Assembly (NCBI GenBank): GCA_022508565.1 | Contig: JAFLUY010000005.1 | Location: 1 to 64,000, forward strand | Source: Erysipelotrichales bacterium | Lineage (GTDB): Bacteria; Bacillota_I; Bacilli_A; RF39; UBA660 | Length of the DNA: 64,000 bases | Direction: 5' to 3' | Part shown: piece after piece, positions 29,788-39,504 of the stretch | How positions within the stretch are numbered: the stretch's first letter is position 1 | How the letters are laid out: each line of letters begins with the position of its first letter | The notes under the pieces: generated by a model | The model's input: only the letters and a program-made list of their open reading frames with translations | What the model was told of the DNA's origin: nothing | The model's database searches: none | Program-made: the position numbers and the translations under genes

Positions 29788-31125
29788 TTATTTATTATTC
29801 TCAAGTAATAATAATTTATAATATTTCCAAGATAAAACTTTTAAAACCAGTTTATCTATATAATCCTCACTAATGTCTCCATCAGTAAGACCTTTCTTTA
29901 TTTCTTTAAATGCACTTTCATAATCTGTTACAATTAATAGATCATTTCCTGCAAGTAGTGCATTCAAATACTTATTATTAATATCACTTGTTGCACCCAT
30001 ATCTAAATCATCTGTAATAGTTACACCAGTAAATTTAAGTTCTGATTTTAAAATATTATGAACACCACTTGATAAAGAGGCTGGTTCATCATCAATACTC
30101 GTATAAGTATTATGACTAACTAAAACAGCTTCTGCTCCTGCATCAATTCCTGACTTAAATGGGATAATATTCTTATTTATAATTTCATCATAATCTGTAT
30201 TATTAATAGATTCATCATTATGTGTATCAGTACTATCTCCATATCCAGGGAAATGTTTTAAAACATAAGATACATTATTAGTTTTAGAAGCATTAATAAC
30301 AGTAGATGCATATTTAGAAGTTATTTCTACTCCATAACCAATTGTTCTTGGATAAATATATGAATCTGTATTTTCGGCAATATCGACTACTGGTGCTAAA
30401 TTCACATTAATATGTAACGATGAAAGTAAATCACTTTTCTTTTTTGTATCTTCGCTTATTAAATCAAAACCACCTTCATCGTATAATTCTTTTGAGGATT
30501 TAAAAGGCGTTTCAACTAATTTAGAGTTACTACTTACTCTAATAATTCTTCCGCCCTCTTCATCTACTGCAATAAATAAAGGAATACGTGCAGTATCATT
30601 TAGAGAGTCAATCATTTCAATAACTTCATCTTTTCCTTTATCATCAAAATCTTTTTGATAAAATACATAACCAGCCAAATTATATTTATTGCCTTCCTTA
30701 GATTCTGGATATCTAGCTATTAACAGTTGACCAATTTTTTCATCAATAGATAAAGTTTGTAATTTATTATATGCTTGTTTATAAAATTTTGAAAATATTC
30801 CGTTATCATTCCATGTACTTAAATCTTCTGATTCTGCATTTAGAAGTTTTGCATATGCTATAACACTTATATCTTGATTTGATGAATTCTTATTTAGTAT
30901 ACCAGTGTATTTTAACGCTACTTTATCACCGACAGATAATTCATCAATATCAATATCTATGTTGTAAATTAAATCATTATTATCTTTAAACACTAACATA
31001 TCGCTACTTTTATAAAGTACTTCACCTTCAATAATATTTGAATTATTTTTATTACTTTTTATAGCAACAATTACAATTAATAGAATAAATGCAAAACTCC
31101 CGAGACCAATTATTAACTTATTCAT
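29788..31125 (-). CDS. glycoside hydrolase family 3 (NagZ-like beta-N-acetylhexosaminidase)
   Basis: KIGQLLIARYP; KHFPGYGDSTDTHND; GVTITDDLDMGA. Confidence 0.85.
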   Translation of the reverse strand: MNKLIIGLGSFAFILLIVIVAIKSNKNNSNIIEGEVLYKSSDMLVFKDNNDLIYNIDIDIDELSVGDKVALKYTGILNKNSSNQDISVIAYAKLLNAESEDLSTWNDNGIFSKFYKQAYNKLQTLSIDEKIGQLLIARYPESKEGNKYNLAGYVFYQKDFDDKGKDEVIEMIDSLNDTARIPLFIAVDEEGGRIIRVSSNSKLVETPFKSSKELYDEGGFDLISEDTKKKSDLLSSLHINVNLAPVVDIAENTDSYIYPRTIGYGVEITSKYASTVINASKTNNVSYVLKHFPGYGDSTDTHNDESINNTDYDEIINKNIIPFKSGIDAGAEAVLVSHNTYTSIDDEPASLSSGVHNILKSELKFTGVTITDDLDMGATSDINNKYLNALLAGNDLLIVTDYESAFKEIKKGLTDGDISEDYIDKLVLKVLSWKYYKLLLLENNK

Positions 31126-31187
31126 GATTATCACCTACCAAATATTATTCGTGGGATTAATTTTTATGCAACATAAAAGCAAGATAT

Positions 31188-31904
31188 TTATCTTGCTTTA
31201 CTTTCACCAGTTTTATAATCAATATCTACTCCATCTTCAACATTATAAATGTAGATATTAAACTTTATTCCTTTACCATTGTCTTCAACAGACATAGCTT
31301 CCATTTGAATTCCACTTGCAACTAAATTAGTATCTTTAAATACAGGTGTAACGCGATATAAAACATGATTTTTAGTTTCTTTAATATAATTAGCAACCAT
31401 GTTTTCATATTCTAACATAATACCTGTATTAGTACTTCTTGTACAAGTTATCAAATTTTTCTCATTAGCATTTTCACCTGTTAATTGATACCCAATCAAA
31501 TGACATCTATTATATAAATAATTTCCACTTATAAAATCATATTTAATAGTATGCCAACCACTTGGTTTAACATTACCAATTTCTCCTCGTTCTTCTGTTG
31601 GCATTAAATCAACACCAATATTTGCCATAGCAACTCCGCATCTATCTAAATAGTCGAGATCACTATAGAATTCATATGCTTTGGTAGTTAAATCATCCTC
31701 GAAAAAATTTGGTTCATTGTTGTTAATAACTACATACTTGGCTATTCCATCATAATCAATAACAGAATTTATATCATCAGAATAAACTGGAGCATTACCT
31801 GTTAATTCATTTATATATCTATTTATATCGTCTCGAAAATAATTATATGAAGCAGCTAAAAATATGCATATTATTAATCCAACTGTACTTGTTTTCTTAT
31901 TCAT
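31188..31904 (-). CDS. membrane-anchored DNA/RNA non-specific endonuclease (EndA/DNA-entry-nuclease-like)
   Basis: GWHTIKYDFISGNYLYNRCHLIGYQLTGENANEKNLITCTRSTNTGIM. Confidence 0.8.
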   Translation of the reverse strand: MNKKTSTVGLIICIFLAASYNYFRDDINRYINELTGNAPVYSDDINSVIDYDGIAKYVVINNNEPNFFEDDLTTKAYEFYSDLDYLDRCGVAMANIGVDLMPTEERGEIGNVKPSGWHTIKYDFISGNYLYNRCHLIGYQLTGENANEKNLITCTRSTNTGIMLEYENMVANYIKETKNHVLYRVTPVFKDTNLVASGIQMEAMSVEDNGKGIKFNIYIYNVEDGVDIDYKTGESKAR

Positions 31905-31912
31905 AGTTGTTT

Positions 31913-32428
31913 TTAATAAACATTTACAGAATCAAATTCAAATGAAGTTATTTCATCAGCATAACTTCCACAATAAAAAACTGATTCTTTCCATTTATCA
32001 ACTTTATCTATTTCGTCAATATTTAAATATTCTGTTCCTACAACATAACCATCAGCGTCTTTAAATTTATACATCACTTCTAATGATGTACCATAATCAA
32101 AGAATTCTTTAATTTTACTATTTTTAACTTTATCTTCCCTATCAATCTTTGTATAAAGGATGAAGCACTCATCTTCTTTATCATACTTTGTGTCAGTTAC
32201 TTCAACCGTAATATTGTATTCTGGAATCTTTATTGTATTTTCATCAATACTTTTATATTCTGTATCACCAGAAAAAAGTAACGCTACTCCAAAAATAAAT
32301 GCGAATGGAAGTATAACAGATAAAATCATTATTATAGCAACTACTACTATTAATAAGATAATTAATTTTTTATTTGATTTCTTTTTCACATTAGTAGTAT
32401 TATCTACTGCATTTTCATTTTTTTTCAT
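31913..32428 (-). CDS. single-TM secreted/anchored hypothetical protein
   Basis: KLIILLIVVVAIIMILSVILPFAFIFGVALLFSG near N-terminus. Confidence 0.55.
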   Translation of the reverse strand: MKKNENAVDNTTNVKKKSNKKLIILLIVVVAIIMILSVILPFAFIFGVALLFSGDTEYKSIDENTIKIPEYNITVEVTDTKYDKEDECFILYTKIDREDKVKNSKIKEFFDYGTSLEVMYKFKDADGYVVGTEYLNIDEIDKVDKWKESVFYCGSYADEITSFEFDSVNVY

Positions 32429-32548
32429 ATAAACACCTCTAACTTTATTTTAATACTTTTATGAAAAATTTCAATATATTATGTAAAGTTTATTAACTTA
32501 AAATATATATATGATTTGTAATATGTTATATTTAAAATAGGTGATAAT

Positions 32549-33457
32549 ATGAAAAATAAAGTAGTATTAGTTGGTTGTGGAAATGTTGGAATGTCTTTTG
32601 CCTATGCCTTAGTTAATCAACAAACTTATGTTGATGAATTAGTACTTATTGATATTGATGAAGAAAAAATAATTGGAGAAGCAATGGATTTAAATCATAG
32701 TCTTCCATACTGTCCTTCTAAACTAAGTGTTAAAATTGGAAAATATGAAGATTGTGCTGATGCTAGAATTGTTGTTATTGCAGCTGGTTCAAATCAAGCA
32801 CCTGGTGAAACAAGAATGGACCTAATACATAAGAATAGTCGTATATTTAAATCAATAATTGACCCAATTATGGCATCAAATTTTAATGGTATATTTATTG
32901 TAGCAACAAATCCGCTAGATGTAATGACTTACCTAACTTTAAAATATTCAAAACTCCCAGTAAGTAGAGTTATTGGCTCTGGTACAACTCTTGATACAGC
33001 AAGGTTAAGATATATGATCAGCGATAAAATAAAGATTGCATCAGATAATATAGAAGCATATGTTATTGGTGAACATGGAGACTCTGAGTTTGTTCCTTGG
33101 AGCAATGCCTCAATCGGGCTTACTAGTATAGATAATTTCTTAACAAAAGAAGATATGGAGAGTATTGAAAAAGACGTTCGTGAATCAGCTTATGAAATTA
33201 TAAAAAGAAAAGGTGCAACATATTATGGTATAGGTGCTGCCCTTGCTAAAATTACTAAAGCAATACTAGAAGATAAAAACGAAATATTATCAGTTTCATC
33301 ATACGATACAAATAACGATGTTTGTATCTCAACTCCAGCTATAGTTGGAGCATCTGGTGTTAAAAGAAAAATTCATATTCCATTAAACCAAGAAGAAACA
33401 CAAAAACTTACTTACTCAATTAATGTTATAAAAGACGCGATTAAATCAATCGAATAA
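32549..33457 (+). CDS. ldh: L-lactate dehydrogenase
   Basis: VVLVGCGNVGMSFAYALV; VIGSGTTLDTARLRYMIS; VIGEHGDSEFVPWS. Confidence 0.9.
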   Translation: MKNKVVLVGCGNVGMSFAYALVNQQTYVDELVLIDIDEEKIIGEAMDLNHSLPYCPSKLSVKIGKYEDCADARIVVIAAGSNQAPGETRMDLIHKNSRIFKSIIDPIMASNFNGIFIVATNPLDVMTYLTLKYSKLPVSRVIGSGTTLDTARLRYMISDKIKIASDNIEAYVIGEHGDSEFVPWSNASIGLTSIDNFLTKEDMESIEKDVRESAYEIIKRKGATYYGIGAALAKITKAILEDKNEILSVSSYDTNNDVCISTPAIVGASGVKRKIHIPLNQEETQKLTYSINVIKDAIKSIE

Positions 33458-33490
33458 AAAAGGAGGACTATTTCTTTAGTCCTCCTTTTT
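33455..33490. terminator. bidirectional terminator
   Basis: AAAAAAGGAGGACTATTTCTTTAGTCCTCCTTTTTC. Confidence 0.85.
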
Positions 33491-34034
33491 CTAACACTTT
33501 AGCAAAAGTATCATAGTCAGAATATCCAACTTGACTTGCAACTATTATATTATTATTAATAATTAACATCATTGGTGTTGATCCTAACTCGCTCATAACA
33601 TTTTTTTCTGCTTCTACAGCATCTAACTCACTTAATATAGTATAAGCATTATTATCAATAACCTTCCAAGTAGTTGGATCAATTATTTTAGCAAGATCTA
33701 TATAATTAGTAGTGTATTTGTAATTCTTTTGAGCTTCTTTTAATGTTGGTAACATGGCTGCACACCATGAACATGTTGAACGTCCAATATAAATTACATG
33801 AATATCATTTTTTGATAAACTGGCAATATCTTTTGCTTCTATTTCCTTAAAATCAGATACATCATAATCTTCGTTATATTGAGTTTCCTCTTCTGAATTA
33901 GTTGTAGTTGGTGTAGAAGATCTCCCTCCACCTAATATCAAAATATTTAAAATTAAACTTATAACAACTAAAACTATTAGAATAGTAACTTTTGTATTTA
34001 ATTTTTCAATTTGGCCTTTCATTTCTTCTTTCAT
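33468..34034 (-). CDS. membrane-anchored thioredoxin-like protein
   Basis: VIYIGRSTCSWCAAMLPTLKEAQ; GSTPMMLIINNN. Confidence 0.75.
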   Translation of the reverse strand: MKEEMKGQIEKLNTKVTILIVLVVISLILNILILGGGRSSTPTTTNSEEETQYNEDYDVSDFKEIEAKDIASLSKNDIHVIYIGRSTCSWCAAMLPTLKEAQKNYKYTTNYIDLAKIIDPTTWKVIDNNAYTILSELDAVEAEKNVMSELGSTPMMLIINNNIIVASQVGYSDYDTFAKVLEKGGLKK

Positions 34035-34088
34035 ATCTTAACCCTCCATAATTATAATAACTAGAATTTAAAGAATTTTCAAGAAAAA

Positions 34089-35309
34089 TCAATATTTTTT
34101 ATATTTGATTTCAAATGTTGTTCCGTCATTTTCTTTGCTTTTAACATTAATTGATCCATTATCAGTTTCAATAATCATTTTAGCTAAAGATAAACCAATA
34201 CCAAAACCTGTATCACTTTCACTAACTTTATAGAATCTTTCAAAAATATGTTTTAAGTTTTTAGGATTTATTCCAATTCCATAATCTTTAATTGTAATTA
34301 TTGTAAAAGCATTATTTTCCATAACTTCAATATCTACTTCACCTTTATCTTTTGAATGTTCAATTGAATTTTTAACTATATTAGTTATAGCTTCAACTTC
34401 CCATTTATAATCTCCAACTACATTAATAGATTTATCACACTTTATTTTTATAATAACATCTTTTAAATCACTTATAACATCAACATTCTTTTTAACGTCC
34501 TGAAGTAATTTAAAAATATTAATATTATCTTTATTAAATGTTACAGTGTTAGTATCAAACTTAGAAAGCTTAAGTATATTAAGCACTAAGAAATTGATAT
34601 TAGTTATCTCTCTTTTAATATCTAAAATAAACTCTCTTCTGATTTCATCACTCATGCCTTCATCATCAATAATGTTATCTAACATTATACTTATAGATGT
34701 TAATGGAGTTTTTAGTTGATGAGAGATATCAGATAAAGAATTTTTTATACTAACTTTATCACTATAGGAATTTTCAGCACTTTCTCTTAGCATAACCATC
34801 GTTTTATATATTTCATTTTGTAAGATTGAAATGTCATCTTCTTTATTTGATAAAATATCTAACTTATAATTTTTTCTATTTATCTCTTCTAGATAATGTG
34901 TTAATTTTTTTATTTCATTATCTTTCTTTTTATTAAAAAAATAAACAATAAACAAGATTAATATAGAAAAAGATATTAACAAAACTATATTCATAACAAA
35001 CAATGAACTTTTAATATGTTCACCGCTTAAACTTATTGAACTTTTAGTTATATCAATCCCATAAGTTAGCAAAAAATCATTATCATCTAAATTTTTATCA
35101 TTTAATATATCAATTATTTCTTTATCTTCTATATCAGGGTCCTTATTCTTGATGTTATTTATAATATTATTAATAACAACATTATGATTATATTCATACT
35201 TTCTTAGATAATAATTGTTAGTAATAAGCAACGCTATTGCAAATACAAAAGAAACTAAAATTAAAATAATATTTATCTTCTTATTTTTCATCATCAATTC
35301 TATACCCAA
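34089..35309 (-). CDS. sensor histidine kinase
   Basis: DISHQLKTPLTSISIMLDNI; NIVKNSIEHS; KDYGIGINPKNLKHIFERFYK. Confidence 0.9.
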   Translation of the reverse strand: MGIELMMKNKKINIILILVSFVFAIALLITNNYYLRKYEYNHNVVINNIINNIKNKDPDIEDKEIIDILNDKNLDDNDFLLTYGIDITKSSISLSGEHIKSSLFVMNIVLLISFSILILFIVYFFNKKKDNEIKKLTHYLEEINRKNYKLDILSNKEDDISILQNEIYKTMVMLRESAENSYSDKVSIKNSLSDISHQLKTPLTSISIMLDNIIDDEGMSDEIRREFILDIKREITNINFLVLNILKLSKFDTNTVTFNKDNINIFKLLQDVKKNVDVISDLKDVIIKIKCDKSINVVGDYKWEVEAITNIVKNSIEHSKDKGEVDIEVMENNAFTIITIKDYGIGINPKNLKHIFERFYKVSESDTGFGIGLSLAKMIIETDNGSINVKSKENDGTTFEIKYKKY

Positions 35310-35928
35310 TTCCCTTTATTGTAATTATAATATCCGAATCTAATTTTTCTCTTATTCTCTTCATATAAACTGTTATGGTATTATCATAAACATCATTACC
35401 TGTCCATTCCCATATGTGTTCGATAATACTTTGACGAGTAACAACTTTATTAATATTTGTAAATAATAAAAATAAAATCTTCATTTCTAAACTAGAAAGA
35501 TTAATAATTTTCTCATCCTTTTTAACTTCCATTTTATCTATATCAAAAGATATATCTTTAATCCTAATTATATTATTGTTCTTTTTTAAAAGAAGTCTAT
35601 TAATTCTAGCTAAAAGTTCTCTTGTTTTAAATGGTTTAGTTATATAATCATCCGCACCCATTTCAAGACCTTGAACTATATCATCTTCATCAGATTTAGC
35701 AGTTAAGAATATAGTTTTAATGTCTTTTATATGATTTTTATAAAGATCAAAACCATTACCATCAGGCAAAGACACATCTAATATTATTAGATCTATTTTA
35801 TTATTACTTAAATATTCAATTGTATCTTTTACATTAGTTTTATAGTTTACTTTATATCCATTTTGTTCTAATGCATATACTAAACCTTTAATAATTGTAG
35901 AATTATCTTCAACTAATAATATATTCAT
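35281..35928 (-). CDS. OmpR/PhoB-family response regulator
   Basis: MNILLVEDNSTIIKGL; LDVSLPDGNG; DDYITKPFKTREL; C-terminal winged helix. Confidence 0.9.
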   Translation of the reverse strand: MNILLVEDNSTIIKGLVYALEQNGYKVNYKTNVKDTIEYLSNNKIDLIILDVSLPDGNGFDLYKNHIKDIKTIFLTAKSDEDDIVQGLEMGADDYITKPFKTRELLARINRLLLKKNNNIIRIKDISFDIDKMEVKKDEKIINLSSLEMKILFLLFTNINKVVTRQSIIEHIWEWTGNDVYDNTITVYMKRIREKLDSDIIITIKGIGYRIDDEK

Positions 35929-35979
35929 ATAAAACACCTAATTTCATTATAACACAAATAAAGGGAGTAACTCCCTTTA

Positions 35980-38736
35980 TTAGATATTATCATTCCTTAT
36001 TGTTTCAATAATGTTTTGTTTACTTATTTTATTTAATGAAAATTTCATTATACACGATATAAGAATAAATACTGCAAGTGTACTTATGATTATTGCCTTA
36101 TATGGAAGAGTATAAGCAAATTCTAATTGTCCACCCTCTACTAGATTCTTAAATATTAAATAAGATAAGAGACATCCAATTGGAATACCAATAACTAAAG
36201 ATTTAACTCCATAGAATAAACTTTCAAGTCTTATCATTCTATTAAATTCTTTAGTAGTCATACCAACACTTTTTAAAGTTGCAAATTCTCTTGAACGAAG
36301 TTCCATATTAGTTGTTATTGTATTAAATATATTAGTTATACCAATAAGAGCAATAACTGTAATAAATCCATATAAGAATATACCAATTAAAGTAAACAAT
36401 GATTTTGTTTGCCTTTCTTCTTTAGCAAAATTTGTTATATATACGTTATCTGATGTTTCTAAAATTTTTTCGACTTCATCTTGGAATTTATCAGGATCTC
36501 TATGATTAACATAAAGCATGAATTCTTTTTCCATTTTTTCATTTTCAAATTTTTTCATATATTCATCACTTACAACTAAAAGTCCACCATAATAGTAGTA
36601 TCCTTCAAGGCCTAAAGGTCTATCATGAGTAATTGCAGCAATTTTTATTGATATATCTTCATACTCATCATTATCGTCTTCATTATTAAGATAGTGTTTG
36701 GCATTAATAGTATCCCCTACTTTATAAGAATATATATCAACTTCTTTCTGTTTAGTTTTCCTATCTTTTTCAAAAACAAGAACATCTATAATAGTATTAT
36801 TTATTAATATACCCGACTTCTTAACATCATCATATCTTAGACCTAATTTCTTAATATACTTTCTATATTCGGAGTCACCTAATGAAACTACAGCTAAAGA
36901 AATATCATTATTACTAAGATCGTTTTCGGAAACTGAATAATACTTATATTCTTTTTTAAAGTCACTTGCTAAATTAGGGTTTTCAATACGTATAGATGAA
37001 TCTCTAAATACAGTATATCCATTTATACCATCAAGTTCTAATATACTTTTTAAACCATCTTCTGTTTTATTTTTATCATCATTATTTACATGTACCGATA
37101 TATTATGGTTAATTTGAGTATACTCTAATTTTATAGTTTTAAACGCCATTGTCATAAATGAAGATAAAGCAATAAAAATTGAAACACATACTATTATTGA
37201 AATAACCGTTGTACGATACTTCTTCTTATTTCTCTTTAAATTCTTATATGACACATCACCACCAATACCAAATAATTTCTTTATTACTTTAGGTGATTTT
37301 ACCTTTCTTGATTTTATCTTGATATCATCGCTATTTCTTATTGCACTTATTGGTGAAATCTTAGAAGCTTTTCTAGCACTTCTTATAGCTGATAAATAAA
37401 TAGTTACAGCACCTAAAACTATTGAAACAATAATCGCTAATATAGAAATACTAAAGACTAAATCCATGTTTAATGAATCCATTAAAAGCATTGAACAAAC
37501 TTTAATTAAAACAAATGCTGCAAATAAGCCTCCAATTATTCCAAGAGGTATTCCAATTAAACCTAAAATATAAGCTTCATATAGAACACTTTTCTTTATT
37601 TGCCTTTTAGTGGCACCAACACTAGAAAGCATTCCATATTGTTTAGTTTTCTCAGTTATCGAAATATCAAAACTATTTTTAATACAGAATACTGACGCAA
37701 CCATTATTATTAATGAAACTACAATAAACGTTGTATAAAGATATCGCATTGATGCATCATGAATATCTATATATTCTAAGTCAATTAAATAAGAATGAAT
37801 GCCTTTTAATTGGAAGTTTGCCTCATCCAATTGTTGAGCAAGCTTTTCCCACTCTTCAGTATCTGACTCATTATCGGAACTTGATATACCAGATGTCATA
37901 TATTTTTCAAATAGATTTTCATCAACATTAAGCATATTAGCGGTAATAGTATAATAATTTTTAAGCGAATCTTTTTTAAAACGAATATATGCATCATAAG
38001 TACTTTCACTATCTTCTTTATCCAAACATGTAATAAATGTGTACCCTGGTGCATCATAAGGTTCTATCTCATATGAAGGTCTTTCGATAATACCTACTAT
38101 TTTGTAAGTTCTAGCATGAGTATTTACTAGTTCTTCAATGCTTTTAGTTTTATCTATAACTTCTAATAATTTTCCTGTTGATGCATCATATAATTCTTCT
38201 GTAGAATCTTCAGTATTATATGGATTATTTTGGTTTAATTCATAATCTTCACTAACTCTTTTACCAACATCTAATGTGACAGTGTCACCCACATTTAAAG
38301 TTATTCTACCATTAGTCTTTAAATGCCTTGGGATAACTATTTCATCACTCGTTTGAGGTAATCTGCCTTCAATTAAATTAATACCCATATTATCTAATGC
38401 TTTAAAATCAAAAGCAGTTAGATAAGCATACGGTTTGTTTTCATTTTTACTTTCATCTAATTTAGCATAACCAATAGATTTTACTAGATAATAATTTTCA
38501 ACATTTCTATTTTTCTTAATTATATCTATATTATCTTCATTAACTTTACCAAAAGCTATATGATAATTACCAACTCTGTCAATTTCATAATTGATAGATG
38601 AATCTTTAAAACTTACTATTAAAGAAGCAAGTGCAGTAATTAAAGCAACCGATAGAATAATACCTATTATTGTAACTATTGTTCTCTTTTTATTTAATTT
38701 CAAATTCTTTATTGTAAGATTTTTAAATAATTTCAT
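35980..38736 (-). CDS. FtsX-like ABC transporter permease
   Basis: TIKNLKLNKKRTIVTIIGIILSVALITAL; repeated FtsX domains. Confidence 0.9.
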   Translation of the reverse strand: MKLFKNLTIKNLKLNKKRTIVTIIGIILSVALITALASLIVSFKDSSINYEIDRVGNYHIAFGKVNEDNIDIIKKNRNVENYYLVKSIGYAKLDESKNENKPYAYLTAFDFKALDNMGINLIEGRLPQTSDEIVIPRHLKTNGRITLNVGDTVTLDVGKRVSEDYELNQNNPYNTEDSTEELYDASTGKLLEVIDKTKSIEELVNTHARTYKIVGIIERPSYEIEPYDAPGYTFITCLDKEDSESTYDAYIRFKKDSLKNYYTITANMLNVDENLFEKYMTSGISSSDNESDTEEWEKLAQQLDEANFQLKGIHSYLIDLEYIDIHDASMRYLYTTFIVVSLIIMVASVFCIKNSFDISITEKTKQYGMLSSVGATKRQIKKSVLYEAYILGLIGIPLGIIGGLFAAFVLIKVCSMLLMDSLNMDLVFSISILAIIVSIVLGAVTIYLSAIRSARKASKISPISAIRNSDDIKIKSRKVKSPKVIKKLFGIGGDVSYKNLKRNKKKYRTTVISIIVCVSIFIALSSFMTMAFKTIKLEYTQINHNISVHVNNDDKNKTEDGLKSILELDGINGYTVFRDSSIRIENPNLASDFKKEYKYYSVSENDLSNNDISLAVVSLGDSEYRKYIKKLGLRYDDVKKSGILINNTIIDVLVFEKDRKTKQKEVDIYSYKVGDTINAKHYLNNEDDNDEYEDISIKIAAITHDRPLGLEGYYYYGGLLVVSDEYMKKFENEKMEKEFMLYVNHRDPDKFQDEVEKILETSDNVYITNFAKEERQTKSLFTLIGIFLYGFITVIALIGITNIFNTITTNMELRSREFATLKSVGMTTKEFNRMIRLESLFYGVKSLVIGIPIGCLLSYLIFKNLVEGGQLEFAYTLPYKAIIISTLAVFILISCIMKFSLNKISKQNIIETIRNDNI

Positions 38737-38738
38737 AA

Positions 38739-39410
38739 TTACTCACCTTGTACTATATGCCCATCTTCTATTTTAATAATTCTATCTGCTACAGCAGCTA
38801 TTTCTAAATTGTGAGTGATCATTATTATTGTTTGATTATACTTTTTATTTGATGTTTTTAAGATTTCTACAATTTCGTCGCTTGCTTTTGAATCTAAATT
38901 TCCTGTAGGTTCATCAGCTAAAATAATAGCTGGTTTTGTAATTAATGCTCTGCCAATACTAGTTCTTTGTTGTTGACCGCCAGACAACTCATTAGGTAAG
39001 TGTTTTCTTCTATCAGTTAAATTTAAATTAACTAGTGTATCATTTAGTTCATTCTTATTAACTTTTCTGTTATCTAATTCTAACGGTAAAACAATATTTT
39101 CTTCAACGTTTAAAATAGGAATTAAATTATAAAACTGATAAATTAGACCAATTTGTCTTCTTCTAAATATTGCAAGTTTATCATCATTCATTTGATAAAT
39201 ATCATTGCCATCAATAAATACTTTTCCACTAGTTGGTCTGTCAACACCTCCAATAAGATGCAGCAAAGTTGATTTACCTGAACCACTGGCACCAACAATG
39301 GCTACGAATTCTCCTTTTTTAACAGAAAACGATACATTATCAAGTGCTACTACTTGGTTTTCTCCCTTTCCATAAATTTTAGTTAATCCTTCAACTTTTA
39401 ATATTTCCAT
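38739..39410 (-). CDS. ABC transporter ATP-binding protein
   Basis: GASGSGKSTLLHLIGG; ELSGGQQQRTSIGRALITKPAIILADEPTGNLDS. Confidence 0.92.
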   Translation of the reverse strand: MEILKVEGLTKIYGKGENQVVALDNVSFSVKKGEFVAIVGASGSGKSTLLHLIGGVDRPTSGKVFIDGNDIYQMNDDKLAIFRRRQIGLIYQFYNLIPILNVEENIVLPLELDNRKVNKNELNDTLVNLNLTDRRKHLPNELSGGQQQRTSIGRALITKPAIILADEPTGNLDSKASDEIVEILKTSNKKYNQTIIMITHNLEIAAVADRIIKIEDGHIVQGE

Positions 39411-39427
39411 AATATCCTCCTTTTTGA

Positions 39428-39471
39428 ATTACAAACTAATTGTAATTTTTCTAAGTGACATCTAAGTGACA
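39428..39471 (-). promoter_or_regulatory. candidate response-regulator binding site upstream of the ABC operon
   Basis: perfect 11-bp tandem direct repeat TCTAAGTGACA x2 (39450-39471) plus ATTACAA-N5-TTGTAAT (39428-39446). Confidence 0.65.
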
Positions 39472-39504
39472 TATAGGTAAGAAAAAAGAGTTTGCATTAA
39501 CTCT

